DNA from: AP-15 sp963701815
GTDB taxonomy: Bacteria; Pseudomonadota; Alphaproteobacteria; ATCC43930; CGMCC-115725
Direction of reading: 5' to 3'
Assembly: GCA_963701815.1 (NCBI GenBank)
Contig: CAVPBN010000006.1
Coordinates: 1-64,000, forward strand
Length of the DNA stretch: 64,000 nt
A model generated the notes under the pieces. That model had not been told where the DNA came from. It made no database searches and saw nothing but the letters and a program-made list of their open reading frames with translations. Shown here one piece after another: positions 45,150 to 55,400 of this stretch. The stretch's first letter is position 1. Each line of letters begins with the position of its first letter. Position numbers and translations under genes: made by a program.

Positions 45150-46346
45150 ATGACCTCGCCGCTGGCGTCGGCGATCGTCGCAGACGGGGCCCGGCGGGCG
45201 CTGGTCCGCGCCGCTGGGACGGTTTTCTCCGCTCTTGTCATCCTTGTCGTGCAGACCTGCGGGCTTCCGGCATTGGCCGGCGACGAGCCCGACCCCTATA
45301 CCGCAACGGTCAAGGTCGATGCCACCGCAGATAACCCGGTCGATGCGCGGCGCTTGGCGCGGCTCAACGGCCAGCGGCAGGCGCTCACCGATGTGGTCGA
45401 CCGGCTGTCGGGCTCGCCCGACGTCAAACTACCCAAGCTCGACGACAACGCCGTGACCGACATGGTCGACAATTTCGAGGTGGCGAACGAGCATATGTCG
45501 CCGGTGCGCTATCTGGCCGACTACACGTTTCATTTTCGCCCGGCGCAGGTGCGGCGCCTGCTGGCGAAATCCGGCATCCCGACGACCGGCATCCCGACGG
45601 CCGGCATCCCGACGACCGGCATCGTCGCCACCGGGAGCGCCAAGCCGGCAATCGTGCTGCCGGTCTACCAGGATGGGGCGAATATCGTGCTGTGGGACGA
45701 TCCCAACCAGTGGCGGGAGGCTTGGGCGCAACAACCGACGGGCGCCGGCCCGACCCGGCTGATCGTGCCGCTCGGCGGGCTCGGCGATCTGACGACGATC
45801 GACGCGCCGCAGGCGCTCGACGGCAAGGCCGATGCGTTGACGAAAATCGCCCGGCAGAACGGCAGCGACGATGCGATCGTCGCACTGGCGAGCGTGCGGC
45901 GGCAGAACGATCGGCTGGCAGGCCTCGATATTATCGTCAAGCGCTACCATCTCGGGCAACTGACCGATACGCAGAGCCAAAAAATTGACGCTGATCCCGG
46001 CGAAGGCGACAGCGACCTGATGAACCGGGCGGCCGGTACGGTCGCCGCCGCAATCGAGAGCGGCGCAAACCGGATCTCCGCGAGCGAGGCTCGCCAAGCG
46101 CGCCTGACCGCCGACATTCCGATTGCGGGCCTCGGCGACTGGCTGGCGGCGCGCAAGCGCCTGTCCGCGATCGCCTCGGTGCGCAAGGTCGATCTGCTGT
46201 CGCTGAGCCGCGACCGGGCGCAGGTTGAAATCACTTATGTCGGCACGCCGGATCAGTTGAAATCCAGTCTTGCCGGCGCCGATCTCGATCTCGGCGGCGG
46301 CGACCCGATATGGCGGCTGCGGCCCTTGGCGGGAAACCAGCGTTAG
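45150..46346 (+). CDS. DUF2066 domain-containing exported protein
   Basis: 398 residues. An N-terminal hydrophobic stretch (GTVFSALVILVVQTCGLPAL) acts as signal peptide or anchor. The DUF2066 domain follows, with VKVDATADNPVDARRLA, GQRQALTDVVDRLSG, VRYLADYTFHFRPAQVRRLL and VLPVYQDGANIVLWDDPNQW. A short perfect repeat (GIPTTGIPTAGIPTTGI) interrupts it near residue 145. Function unknown. GGAGG lies before ATG 45150. It heads the conserved run with CDP-alcohol phosphatidyltransferase and hdaA, and is divergent from purN. Confidence 0.87.
   Translation: MTSPLASAIVADGARRALVRAAGTVFSALVILVVQTCGLPALAGDEPDPYTATVKVDATADNPVDARRLARLNGQRQALTDVVDRLSGSPDVKLPKLDDNAVTDMVDNFEVANEHMSPVRYLADYTFHFRPAQVRRLLAKSGIPTTGIPTAGIPTTGIVATGSAKPAIVLPVYQDGANIVLWDDPNQWREAWAQQPTGAGPTRLIVPLGGLGDLTTIDAPQALDGKADALTKIARQNGSDDAIVALASVRRQNDRLAGLDIIVKRYHLGQLTDTQSQKIDADPGEGDSDLMNRAAGTVAAAIESGANRISASEARQARLTADIPIAGLGDWLAARKRLSAIASVRKVDLLSLSRDRAQVEITYVGTPDQLKSSLAGADLDLGGGDPIWRLRPLAGNQR
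45573..45632 (+). repeat. In-frame 15-bp tandem repeat, three copies plus a degenerate fourth
   Basis: Unit GGCATCCCGACGACC (middle copy has one change), encoding GIPTT/GIPTA; the fourth copy is GIVATG. It lies in the DUF2066 gene, and copy number could vary without breaking the frame. Confidence 0.9.
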
Positions 46347-46392
46347 GCGCCGCGTGTGCCAAAACCGGGATCGACACTAATTTGTCGGCGCG

Positions 46393-46959
46393 ATGATGAT
46401 GAGCCGCCTCGGGCTGAACCTGCCCAATCTGATTACGCTCGGGCGGCTGATGCTGGTCCCGCTGGTAATCTGGCTGATCCTCGATGCGCGGTACGGCCTC
46501 GCCTTTTGGGTGTTTGTCGGCGCCGGCGCCTCGGACGGGCTCGATGGCTTTATCGCCAAGCGCTTCGACCGGCGCACGCGGCTTGGGGCATTGCTCGACC
46601 CGATCGCCGACAAGACGCTGCTGGTCAGCGTTTATGTCACGCTCGGCTGGGCCGGCGACCTGCCGCTGTGGCTGGTCATCATGGTGGTGTTCCGCGATGC
46701 GATGATCATCGGCGGCTTTCTGCTCGTCCAGACGATCGCCGCGCCGAAGCGGTTCGATCCGCTCTACATCAGCAAACTCAACACGTTGGCGCAGATCGCC
46801 CTAGTCTGCTTTGTGCTTGCCCGACGCGGGATCGGCGCCGATGCGGAGACGTTGACGTTTCTGCTGATCCTGGCCGTAGCGGCGACGACGGCGCTGTCGG
46901 GCCTGTCCTATCTGGTACGCTGGGCGCGCATCCTCTCGCGCGCCGAAGAGGCGCTGTGA
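46393..46959 (+). CDS. CDP-alcohol phosphatidyltransferase family protein
   Basis: 188 residues, mostly membrane helices. The family active site D-G-x2-D-G-x2-A-R-x8-G-x3-D-x3-D is present as SDGLDGFIAKRFDRRTRLG followed by ALLDPIAD, with Lys replacing the usual Arg after Ala. The first helix begins LPNLITLGRLMLVPLVIWL. Enzymes of this fold make phosphatidylglycerol phosphate, cardiolipin or phosphatidylserine; which one is not determined. Three consecutive ATG codons at 46393-46401 make the exact start ambiguous. It lies between the DUF2066 gene and hdaA. Confidence 0.9.
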   Translation: MMMSRLGLNLPNLITLGRLMLVPLVIWLILDARYGLAFWVFVGAGASDGLDGFIAKRFDRRTRLGALLDPIADKTLLVSVYVTLGWAGDLPLWLVIMVVFRDAMIIGGFLLVQTIAAPKRFDPLYISKLNTLAQIALVCFVLARRGIGADAETLTFLLILAVAATTALSGLSYLVRWARILSRAEEAL

Positions 46960-47026
46960 TCGGCGTTGCGATTGTTCCCGAAACCGCCCGGGCGACCGAC
47001 GGGCATGGCGGCGGAGGCCGGCGCAG

Positions 47027-47735
47027 ATGAGCCAGCTGCCGCTGCCGCTGGAGTTGCCGCACCATCCGGCGCTGACGCGCTCCGACTTCCTGGTCTCCGA
47101 CAGCAACGCTCGAGCGCTCGGCTGGATCGACCGATGGCCAGCATGGCCGTCGCCGGCGCTGGTGCTGTATGGCCCGCAGGGCTGCGGCAAAACCCATCTC
47201 GTTCATCTCTGGTGCGAGCGGGCGGCGGCGATCCGGATTCCCGGCCCAGCGCTCGGCGCGGCCGATCTGCCGGAGGTGCTTGCCCCGGGATGCGCCCGGA
47301 TCGCGGTCGACGACGCCGATCGCGCCGCGGAGCAGGCCCTCCTCCACCTCTACAATTCCTGCCGGGAGCGCGGCGGCCACCTGCTGTTGACCGCCTCCCG
47401 GCCGCCCGCTGCCTGGGATATCGCGCTCGACGATCTGCGTTCGCGATTGCGCGCAGCCAACGCCGCCGAGATCGGCAGGCCGGACGACACGCTGCTCGCC
47501 GCTGTTCTGATCAAGCATTTTTCCGATCGCGAACTGCGGGTGGCGCCCGACCTGATCGTCTATCTGATCGCTCGGATCGAGCGGTCGCTCGCCGCTGCCG
47601 CCGCAACCGTCGCCGTCGCTCGACGCCGCAGCGCTCGCCGAGCGGGCGCCGATCAACCTCGCACTGGCGCGCAAAGTCCTCGGACCGCGGGCCGATCAGC
47701 CGGCGCGGCTGGGCAGCGATTCGGCGACGACGTAA
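47027..47735 (+). CDS. hdaA: DnaA-related replication regulator (HdaA), one frame break
   Basis: About 235 residues when joined. It has only the AAA+ part of DnaA: N-terminal RSDFLVSDSNARALGWID, Walker A LYGPQGCGKTHLVHLW, Walker B RIAVDDADRA, RGGHLLLTASRPPAAW, and sensor regions LRSRLRAANAAEI and LIKHFSDREL. HdaA stimulates ATP hydrolysis by DnaA on the loaded clamp. N-terminal QLPLPL is the usual clamp-binding type motif. The frame breaks near 47611-47616 (one extra base), after which LALARKVLG restores the end. The 3' end overlaps the convergent sixA-like gene. Confidence 0.88.
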
Positions 47736-48217
47736 TCGACCAGCTCATGCCGCCGGTCGCCGAGTGCTGCCCAAGTCGTGGAAATCCGAAAGCTGGCCCG
47801 GGCGGCGGTCGAAAATCGGTCGGCGGCGAGCGCTCGGTTCTGGGCACCGTCCGGCGCCGCCAGGCCCACCGCAAGGTCGTACAGCCCCGGATTGTGGCCA
47901 ATCAGCAGGACCTTGCCGTCCGATTCCGGCAGACGGCTCAGCCGCTCCAGCAGCCGTTCGGCGTTCGCCAGGTAAAGCTCATCCTCGATCAGGCACCGCG
48001 GCCGCTCGGCAAACCCGGCGACAGCCAGATCGAGCGTCGCGCAGGTTCGCGCCGCGCTCGACACCAGCACCAGATCGAGCGTCCCGACCGCCTGCGGCAG
48101 TTGCATGCCGACGCGTCGCGCCATTTCACGGCCGCGCCGAGTCAATCCCCGCCGATGGTCCCCGCCCTCCTCCTTGCGGCTCGCCTTGGCGTGACGGATC
48201 AGGTGCAGCATCGGCAT
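47696..48217 (-). CDS. sixA: SixA-family histidine phosphatase
   Basis: 173 residues from ATG 48217, preceded by AAGGAG. RHG/RHA motif in LHLIRHAKASR, the second-half His in LLIGHNPGLYDLA, plus LTRRGREMARRVG and VLVSSAARTCATLDLA. SixA dephosphorylates phosphohistidine on Hpt domains or PTS components. Its last 40 bases overlap the restored end of hdaA on the other strand. It is divergent from ppk1, sharing the 135-base gap at 48218-48352. Confidence 0.88.
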   Translation of the reverse strand: MPMLHLIRHAKASRKEEGGDHRRGLTRRGREMARRVGMQLPQAVGTLDLVLVSSAARTCATLDLAVAGFAERPRCLIEDELYLANAERLLERLSRLPESDGKVLLIGHNPGLYDLAVGLAAPDGAQNRALAADRFSTAARASFRISTTWAALGDRRHELVDYVVAESLPSRAG

Positions 48218-48352
48218 GATCACTCTCCTTACCGGCCGCTGCCTTGCGGGGTGCGGCGTTGCATCCCCCCGAGGCGGCAGCATGACAGCGCCGCCGGCAC
48301 GGGTTAAATTATCCTCGATACGAGGACGAACCAACTCGTCGGGAGCATCAAA

Positions 48353-50488
48353 GTGGCGATCAGCGCGCAACCGGCCGAGTCCCAGGGGATTGCTTCCAGC
48401 GCCGAGGAACGGTTCATCAATCGCGAACTCTCATGGCTCGACTTCAACGAGCGGGTCCTCGCCGAAGCCGGCAACCACCATCATCCGCTGCTGGAACGAC
48501 TGCGTTTTCTGTCGATCTCGGCCGACAATCTCGACGAATTCATCATGGTGCGGGTCGCCGGGCTCAAAGGCCAGCATCTGGCCGGCGTCAAGACGGCAAG
48601 CCAGGACGGGCTGACCCCGGCGCAGCAGCTCGAAGCGATCCGCCAGCGCGTGGGCAGGCTGGCGGCGACCCAGCAGCGCACCTGGCTCGCCTTGCGCCGG
48701 CAGCTCGACGAGGCCGGGATCTCGGTCGTCGACCCGGACGATCTCAAAGTCGCCGATCGCCGCTGGCTTGAAGGCCGGTTCATGGCCGACGTCTTTCCGG
48801 TGCTCACGCCGCTGGCGATCGATCCGGCCCATCCATTCCCTTTTGTTGCCAATCGCGGCTTTGGCTTGGCGCTCGAGCTCGAACGGATCAGCGACGGGGC
48901 CCGCCATTATGCGCTGACCCTGATCCCCGCCTCGATCTATCGCTTCGTTCGCCTGCCGGGAAGCCGGATTCGGTTTCTGCCGATCGAACAGATGATCGCG
49001 CTGTTTCTCGATCATCTGTTTCCGGGGTTTGCGGTCCTCGCCCAGGGCGTGTTTCGCGTACTGCGCGACAGCGAGGTCGAGATCGAGGAAGAGGCGGCAG
49101 ATCTGGTCCGCCTCTACGAGACCGCGCTCAAGCGGCGCCGGCACGGCCACGCCATCGATCTGGCCGTAGATGCCTCAATGCCCCACGAATTGCGCCGCTT
49201 TCTGATGGAAAAGCTCGACGCCGCACCGGCCGACGTGTTTGCCAGCGAGAACATTCTCGGCCTCAACGACACCGCGGAACTGATCGTCGACGACCGCCCC
49301 GATCTCGTTTTCACCCCTTATAATGCGCGGTTTCCCGAGCGCATCCGCGATTACGGCGGCGATTGCCTGGCGGCGATCCGGCAGAAGGACATCATCGTCC
49401 ATCACCCGTACGAAAGCTTCGACGTCGTCGTCCAATTCCTGCGGCAGTCCGCCCGCGATCCGAGCGTCGTCGCGATCAAGCAGACCCTGTACCGGACCAG
49501 CGACAACAGCCCGATCGTCCAGGCATTGGCCGAAGCCGCAGAAGCCGGTAAATCGGTAACCGCACTGATCGAATTGCGCGCGCGGTTCGACGAGGAAGCC
49601 AACATCCGCTGGGCCCGCGACCTGGAGCGCGCCGGCGTGCAGGTGGTCTACGGTTTCTTGCAGCTCAAGACCCACGCCAAGGTCTCGCTGGTCGTGCGCC
49701 GCGAATCCGGCGAACTGCGTTGCTATGTTCATTTCGGCACCGGCAACTATCATCCCAACACCGCCAAAGTTTACACCGATTTGTCTTTTTTCACCTGCGA
49801 CCCGGCGCTGTGTCGGGACGCCGCGCATCTGTTCAACTACATGACCGGCTACGCGATCCCGGCCAGCCTGGAAAAAATCTCGGTGGCGCCGATCGATCTG
49901 CGGACGCGGCTCGGCGCACTGATCGAGGCAGAGATCGCCAACGCCAAGCTCGGCAAGCCGGCGCAGATCTGGGCCAAGATGAACTCGTTGGTCGACCCGA
50001 CGATGATCGACCTGCTCTACCGGGCCTCGCAGGCCGGGGTCGGCATCGATCTGGTCGTGCGTGGGATTTGCTGTCTGCGCCCGGGCGTTCCGGGGCTGTC
50101 CGAGAACATCCGGGTCAAGAGCATCGTCGGGCGATTTCTCGAGCACTGCCGTATCGTCTGCTTCGCCAACGGCCACAAATTGCCCTCGGATCGGGCCAAG
50201 GTGTTCATCAGTTCCGCCGACTGGATGCCGCGCAATTTCGACTGGCGGGTCGAAGCCCTGGTGCCGATCGAGAACCCGACCGTGCACCAGCAGGTGTTGG
50301 ACGAGATCATGGTGGCCAATCTGCGCGATACCTTGCAGAGCTGGACCCTATTGCCGGACGGCGCCTATCAGCGCGTGTCGGCCGATGAAGAGCCGTTTTC
50401 CGCCCACACCTATTTTATGACCAATCCGAGCCTGTCGGGGCGGGGCAAGGCGCTGCGGCGCGGCCAGCCGATGCTCGTCGTTCGCTGA
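48353..50488 (+). CDS. ppk1: Polyphosphate kinase 1
   Basis: 711 residues from GTG 48353. N domain: FINRELSWLDFNERVL and NLDEFIMVRVAGLK. Head domain: MADVFPVLTPLAIDPAHPFPF. Catalytic C1/C2: DVVVQFLRQSARDP, IKQTLYRTSDNSPIVQAL, and the autophosphorylated His in YVHFGTGNYHPNTAKVYTDL with NTAKVYTD. The C-terminal GRFLEHCRIVCFANG and SSADWMPRNFDWRVE are conserved. It makes long-chain polyphosphate from ATP. ppx follows after 4 bases, so synthesis and degradation are in one operon. The gene is intact. Confidence 0.97.
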   Translation: MAISAQPAESQGIASSAEERFINRELSWLDFNERVLAEAGNHHHPLLERLRFLSISADNLDEFIMVRVAGLKGQHLAGVKTASQDGLTPAQQLEAIRQRVGRLAATQQRTWLALRRQLDEAGISVVDPDDLKVADRRWLEGRFMADVFPVLTPLAIDPAHPFPFVANRGFGLALELERISDGARHYALTLIPASIYRFVRLPGSRIRFLPIEQMIALFLDHLFPGFAVLAQGVFRVLRDSEVEIEEEAADLVRLYETALKRRRHGHAIDLAVDASMPHELRRFLMEKLDAAPADVFASENILGLNDTAELIVDDRPDLVFTPYNARFPERIRDYGGDCLAAIRQKDIIVHHPYESFDVVVQFLRQSARDPSVVAIKQTLYRTSDNSPIVQALAEAAEAGKSVTALIELRARFDEEANIRWARDLERAGVQVVYGFLQLKTHAKVSLVVRRESGELRCYVHFGTGNYHPNTAKVYTDLSFFTCDPALCRDAAHLFNYMTGYAIPASLEKISVAPIDLRTRLGALIEAEIANAKLGKPAQIWAKMNSLVDPTMIDLLYRASQAGVGIDLVVRGICCLRPGVPGLSENIRVKSIVGRFLEHCRIVCFANGHKLPSDRAKVFISSADWMPRNFDWRVEALVPIENPTVHQQVLDEIMVANLRDTLQSWTLLPDGAYQRVSADEEPFSAHTYFMTNPSLSGRGKALRRGQPMLVVR

Positions 50489-50492
50489 GCCG

Positions 50493-52134
50493 ATGCCCAA
50501 AGTCGGAGCACCCATTTCGGCGGGCCGGGTCGGCGTGATCGATCTCGGCTCCAATTCGCTGCGCCTGGTTGTGTTCGAGCGCCTCGGCGGGGCTCTGTTC
50601 CCGCTCCTCAACGAAAAGGTCATGTGCGGGCTGGCGCGCGGGATCGCGGCCACCGGCCGTCTCGATCCCGCCGGTGTGGCCCCGGCGCTGGTCAACCTGC
50701 GGCGCTTCGCCGCCCTCGCCCGGGCGATCGGCGTCGAACACCTGGCGGTGCTGGCGACGGCGGCGGTGCGCGACGCCAGCGACGGGCAGGCCTTTGCCGA
50801 CGAGGTGGCCCGCGAATGCGATGTCGCCGTCAAGATCCTCGACGGGGCGGAGGAGGCGCGGCTCGCGGCCATGGGCGTCCTCGCCGGGATCCCGGACGCC
50901 GACGGCATTGTCGGCGATCTCGGCGGCGGCAGCGTCGAGTTGGTGCGCATCGGGCCCGGTGTTCGCCTCGACACTGCGGAAGCCCAGCCGGAGCCCGGCG
51001 GCGACCGGGAGGCCGGATGGACGGCGGATCGGACGCGGCATCACCCTGCCGTTCGGGTCCCTGCGCCTGGCCGCGCTCGGCGACCGACCCAAAACCGTCG
51101 CCGAAACCGTGGAGCGCGCCCTCGCCGTCGCTCCGGTCCTGCCGGGAGCGGCGGGGCGCAGCCTCTATCTGGTCGGCGGGGCATCGCGCGCCATCGCCCG
51201 GCTGCACATGGAACATACTCACTATCCGCTTCATATCATTCACCAATATTCAATCGCTCGGACCGAGGCCGAGGCGTTCTTCGAGATCGTCGGGCGCCTG
51301 TCTCGAAAATCGCTCGAACGGATCACATCGATCCCGCGCAGGCGCCTCGAGACGGTGCCCCTTGCGGCCCTCGTGCTGCGCCAACTGATCGCCGCGGCGG
51401 CCCCGCGCCATGTGGTCTTCTCGGCTGCCGGGCTGCGCGAGGGCTATGCCCACGATTTGATGCCGGCGGCGGAACAAAGGATCGATCCGCTGATCGCGGC
51501 GTGCGCGGCGATCGCCCGCAGGGAGAGCCGCTTTCCTCCCGAGGGCGCATTGCTGCAGGCCTGGACGGCGCCGCTCTTTCCGAAGCTTGCAGCCCGGTCG
51601 CAGCGGTTGCATCAGGCCGCGTGCTGGCTCGGCGACATCGCCTGGAGCGAGCATCCCGACTACCGGGCCGAGCTGGCGTTCAGCCGCAGCCTGAGGATGC
51701 CGTTTCCAGCCATCAGTCATGCCGACCGGGTGTTCATCGCCGTCGCGCTGCACGCCCGCTACGGCGGTGCGGCCGACGACCCGGTCACGCTCCCAACCCA
51801 GCCGCTGCTGGCCCAGCCGGCCGCCGAGGTGCGTGCCCTCGGCCTCGCGTTGCGCCTTGCCTACACGATGTGCAGCGGCGTCATCGAGCTGCTGTCCGAG
51901 GCCTGGATCGGGCTGGACGGCGGCAACCTCGTCCTCGAGGTGCCGTCGACCGGCTTGTTCGGCGGCGAGACCGTTCAGCGCCGCCTCGACGCGCTTGCCC
52001 GCGCGCTCGGAGCGACCGCGATCGTGCGGCAGCGCGCGCCGCGCCCGCGCTCAGCTCCCCGCTGGTCGGATGCGCGCCACCACAATCTGGAGGCCTGGGC
52101 TCCGCCCAGCCGAAGGAATTTGGACCTGATTTGA
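50493..52134 (+). CDS. ppx: Exopolyphosphatase (Ppx/GppA), one frame break
   Basis: About 546 residues when joined. Actin-like ATPase fold: VIDLGSNSLRLVVFER, LAVLATAAVRDASDG, ILDGAEEARLAAMGVL, VGDLGGGSVELVRIG, then after the break ITLPFGSLRLAAL and LYLVGGASRAIARLHM. The C-terminal HD-like part holds HYPLHIIHQY and RLHQAACWLGDIAWSEHPDY. The frame breaks between about 50985 and 51040 (consistent with one extra base). It hydrolyses polyphosphate chains or pppGpp. It directly follows ppk1 and is convergent with rnd. Confidence 0.9.
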
Positions 52135-52139
52135 AGAGG

Positions 52140-53309
52140 TTACCCGAGTTCGACCAGCTGCACCCGATTGTCGCGGACCGTCAGCGCGAGGCGGCCGTGC
52201 TTCAAGGCGACGGCGTCCTTGCCGAAGATATCGTAGCGCCAGCCGGCGAGCGCCGGCACCGGGGCCCGATCGTCGGCGGCGATCGCTTCCAGATCATCGG
52301 CCGAGGCGACCAGCTTCTGGGCTACCTGATGCTGTTCGCAGCGCTGCTTTAGCAGCACGCGCAGCAATTCGACCAGCGGGCCGACACCGGGCGGCGGGTC
52401 CGGCCGGGTCAGCGCCGGCATCTCGACCATCGCCGATTGGCCGACGCCGCGACGCACTGCATCGAGGATCTCGCCGCCGAGCCGGCCCTCGGCGACCCCC
52501 TTGCCTAGGCTGCGGGTGCGGGCCAATGCCTCGATCGACTTCGGCGCGTGGGCGGCGATTTCGAGTATCGCCTCGTCTTTGACGATGCGGCCGCGCGGCA
52601 GATCGCGCTGCTGCGCCGCCGTTTCGCGCCACGCCGCGACCTCGCGCAGCACCGCGAAAAAGCGGCGGTCGACGCGGCCTCGCAAGCGAAAACGGCGCCA
52701 AGCCTCCTGCGGTTCATTACGATAGGTCGCCGGGTCGCACAGCACGGTCATCTCCTCGGCGAACCAGCCCGCGCGGCCGTTCGACGCGAGCAGTTGCTGC
52801 AGCCGCTGGTAGACGGTGCGCAGGTGGATCACATCGTCGAGCGCATAGCGGATCTGCCGTTCGGTCAGCGGCCGGTTCGTCCAGTCGGTAAAGCGCGAGG
52901 ATTTGTCGAGTGCGGCCCCGGCGAGCTTGCCGGCAAGGGTCTGATAGCTCGCGGCATCGCCAAAGCCGCAGACCATCGCCGCGACCTGGGTGTCGAACAA
53001 CGGCTGCGGCACCCCGCCCGACAAAAAAAAGAAAATCTCGACGTCCTGGCGTGCGGCGTGGAACACCTTGAGGATGGTCTCGTCCGCCATCAGCCCCAGC
53101 AGCGGCGTCAGATCGATCCCGGGCGCCAGCGCGTCGACCGCCGCCGACTCTTCGGGCCCGGCGATCTGCACCAGGCACAGGATCGGCCAATAGGTGCGCT
53201 CGCGCATAAACTCGGTATCGACCGAAATAAACTCGGCGCCCTGCTGACGCGCGCAAAATCGCGCCAGTGAATCGCTGTCCCCGATCACCGTCATCAGCGG
53301 CCTATACAT
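52140..53309 (-). CDS. rnd: Ribonuclease D
   Basis: 389 residues from ATG 53309. The DEDDy exonuclease domain is visible: ISVDTEFMRERTYWPILC (D, E), ILKVFHAARQDVEIFF (D), and IRYALDDVIHLRTVY with Tyr/Asp. SRFTDWTNRPLTERQ is the usual helix before the last motif. The C-terminal HRDC domains start near ETAAQQRDLPRGRIVKDEA. RNase D trims tRNA precursors at the 3' end. It is convergent with ppx five bases away. Upstream 53310-53560 holds no clear gene. Confidence 0.93.
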   Translation of the reverse strand: MYRPLMTVIGDSDSLARFCARQQGAEFISVDTEFMRERTYWPILCLVQIAGPEESAAVDALAPGIDLTPLLGLMADETILKVFHAARQDVEIFFFLSGGVPQPLFDTQVAAMVCGFGDAASYQTLAGKLAGAALDKSSRFTDWTNRPLTERQIRYALDDVIHLRTVYQRLQQLLASNGRAGWFAEEMTVLCDPATYRNEPQEAWRRFRLRGRVDRRFFAVLREVAAWRETAAQQRDLPRGRIVKDEAILEIAAHAPKSIEALARTRSLGKGVAEGRLGGEILDAVRRGVGQSAMVEMPALTRPDPPPGVGPLVELLRVLLKQRCEQHQVAQKLVASADDLEAIAADDRAPVPALAGWRYDIFGKDAVALKHGRLALTVRDNRVQLVELG

Positions 53310-53561
53310 CGAAACCCGGGTTTCGCAAACACTGCGCAGCGTTTGCGCAGCGAACGGTGTGCCGTGGCGGTCGCCCGGCCGACAGCCGTCGAACCCCCGC
53401 ACCGCGCGTCCCGCCGCTAGACGTTCTATAACGGAAATGATCTCGACAATCGTAATAAAAACCGAAAATTCTGGATTCTATTTCAGGTGACATCACCATG
53501 GCGCTCAATTACTCATCGCCTGGTGGTCCGAATCTGACAGTTGGTACCCATACCTCTTTTT

Positions 53562-53640
53562 CGTCATGCCCGCGAAAACGGGCACCCAGAGCAGCAAACA
53601 CCCCGCTCGCCGCTCCGGGGCCCCGCTGTCGCGGGGGATG
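53562..53640. repeat. Palindromic intergenic repeat (GTCATGCCCGCGAAAACGGGC type)
   Basis: The left arm CATGCCCGCGAAAACGGGC folds on itself, and the right part CCCCGCTGTCGCGGGG does so too. The halves resemble the dispersed CGTCATTCCCGCGAAAGCGGGA elements of many bacteria. It marks the left border of the RHS island. Confidence 0.65.
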
Positions 53641-53726
53641 GCCGCTTCATACCACTGGAAGCGAATTTGTGTTGGACATCGCCCTTGCCGAGGCGCGCAG
53701 CAACTTAACTCCTGCCGAGGGCAAGC

Positions 53727-55400
53727 ATGGAACATTCGGGCATTGACCCGTCGAAACGATTCCGGCCGCAGATCCGCCGATGCCTTGTTGGAATGGCGAT
53801 GCTGCTCGCGGTGGGCGGCGCGGCATCAGCGGCAGCGGCAGCGAGCGCCGCGGTCCAAGCTCCATTCGCGGCTGCGCTCTTCGCGTCACATTTTGCCGAA
53901 CCGCTGGTCGCCGCCGGGCCGACGATGGCGGCTGAGGACAGGGCGCTCCTGCGAGCGGTCGCCGCGTGGGAAAAGCGCGCCGACCCGGACGATTTTTCTG
54001 CGCTGACCGGATTTTGTCGGCCCATCCGCATTCGGCCTGGCGGGTCGCGGTATTGACCAATCTCGGCATCAGCCTATCTGCATTACGGCTATTTCGGGCG
54101 CGCAATCGCCGCCTGGGAGGCGGCCTGGCGCGAGGGCAAGACCGCCACGGATCGGAAAGCGCGGGCTTTGGTCGACCGCGCCGTCGGCGAATTGGTCCGG
54201 CTCCATGCCCGGCTAGGCCACCACGAACGGCTGGCGGCGTTGCTCGCCGAAATCGGTGACCGTCCGGTGACCGGGCCGGCTACCGAACTGGTCAAGGGCG
54301 GGCACGACGTGCTGTCGGTCATGCGCACCGACCCGAAGCATCTCTATCTGTGCGGCCCGACGGCCCTCAAGATGCTGCTGCTGGCCCGACACGCGACAAT
54401 CGGCCAGGTGCAATTCCTCGACAAGGTTCGAGCTGGGCCGAGGGGGATGAACCTTGCCGAAATCGCCACGCTGGCCGAGCGGGCGAAGCTCGCCTATCGG
54501 GCGGTGTTCCGCAAGCCGGGCGAACCGGTGCCGCTGCCGTCGATCGTGCATTGGCGGGTCGGCCATTTCGCGACGATCGTCGGCGAGGCGCGCGGCCGCT
54601 ACGAAGTCAAGGACCCGACTTTGGGGCCGCAAAGTGTCTGGGTGACGCGAGCGGCACTCGACGCCGAAGCGAGCGGCTATTTTCTCGCACCTGCCGATGT
54701 GGCGCGTTCTGTAGACTGGCGCACAGTCGCTGCCGGCGAAGCCGTCAAGGTGTGGGGCGCGGGCAGCATCAACGGGTATGCTGGCAATCCGGCGGGCGGC
54801 GCCGGCGCCGATCCTGCCGACGGCAATCCGCCCAACCCTTGCATGTGCGGCTACGGCATCAACGAGCAGACGGTCAGCCTGAATTTGACCGACACCCCGG
54901 TCGGCTATCGGCCGCCCATCGGTCCCTCGGCCAAGGTGACGCTCGGCTACGACCAGCGCGACCAGAACCAGCCCGCGAATTTCGGCTATTTCAACGTCGG
55001 GCCGAAATGGACGCTGAGCTGGCAGAGTTACGTGCAGGACGACCCGACCTCGGCCGGCGCGAACGTGACGCGCTATACCCGCAGCGGCGCGCTGTATTCC
55101 TATACCAATTATGTCAGTTCGACCGGCGATTTCGATCCGCAGGCGGACGATGCTTCGATCCTGACCCTGACTTCCACCAGCCCGATCGCCTATCGACGAC
55201 ATCTGAGGGATGGCAGCACCGAAATCTATGCGAAATCGGACGGCAGCGCGGTGTTTCCGCGCCATATCTTTCTGACGCAAGTGATCGACCCGCAGGGAAA
55301 CGCGCTGATCTTGAACTACGGCACGGTGAACGGCGATTTGCGGCTCGCTTCGCTGACCGACGCCGCCGGGCGCAGCACGACGGCAACCCGATCAGCCTGA
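53727..55400 (+). pseudogene. RHS-family polymorphic toxin: N-terminal half with TPR-like and C39-like peptidase domains, core lost
   Basis: Signal-like N-terminus (CLVGMAMLLAVGGAASAAAAA). After two frame breaks (near 54012, one base short; near 54074-54080, one extra), the restored protein reads SAHPHSAWRVAVLTNLGIS and GYFGRAIAAWEAAWREGK, a TPR-like part. A C39-like papain-fold domain follows with Cys in YLCGPTALKMLLL, His in WRVGHFATIVGEA and Asp in YEVKDPTLG. Next is the RHS N-terminal region with CMCGYGINEQTVSLNLTDTP, VTLGYDQRDQNQPANFGYFN and VIDPQGNALILNYG. At 55381/55382 the sequence jumps to the GNPISLTDRQ end of an RHS protein, out of frame, so the YD-repeat core is absent. It heads the toxin island. 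Confidence 0.8.

Noticed and set aside
45573..45632. CRISPR-like short repeats
   Set aside because: The repeats are 15 bp with no spacers and lie in frame inside a protein gene.
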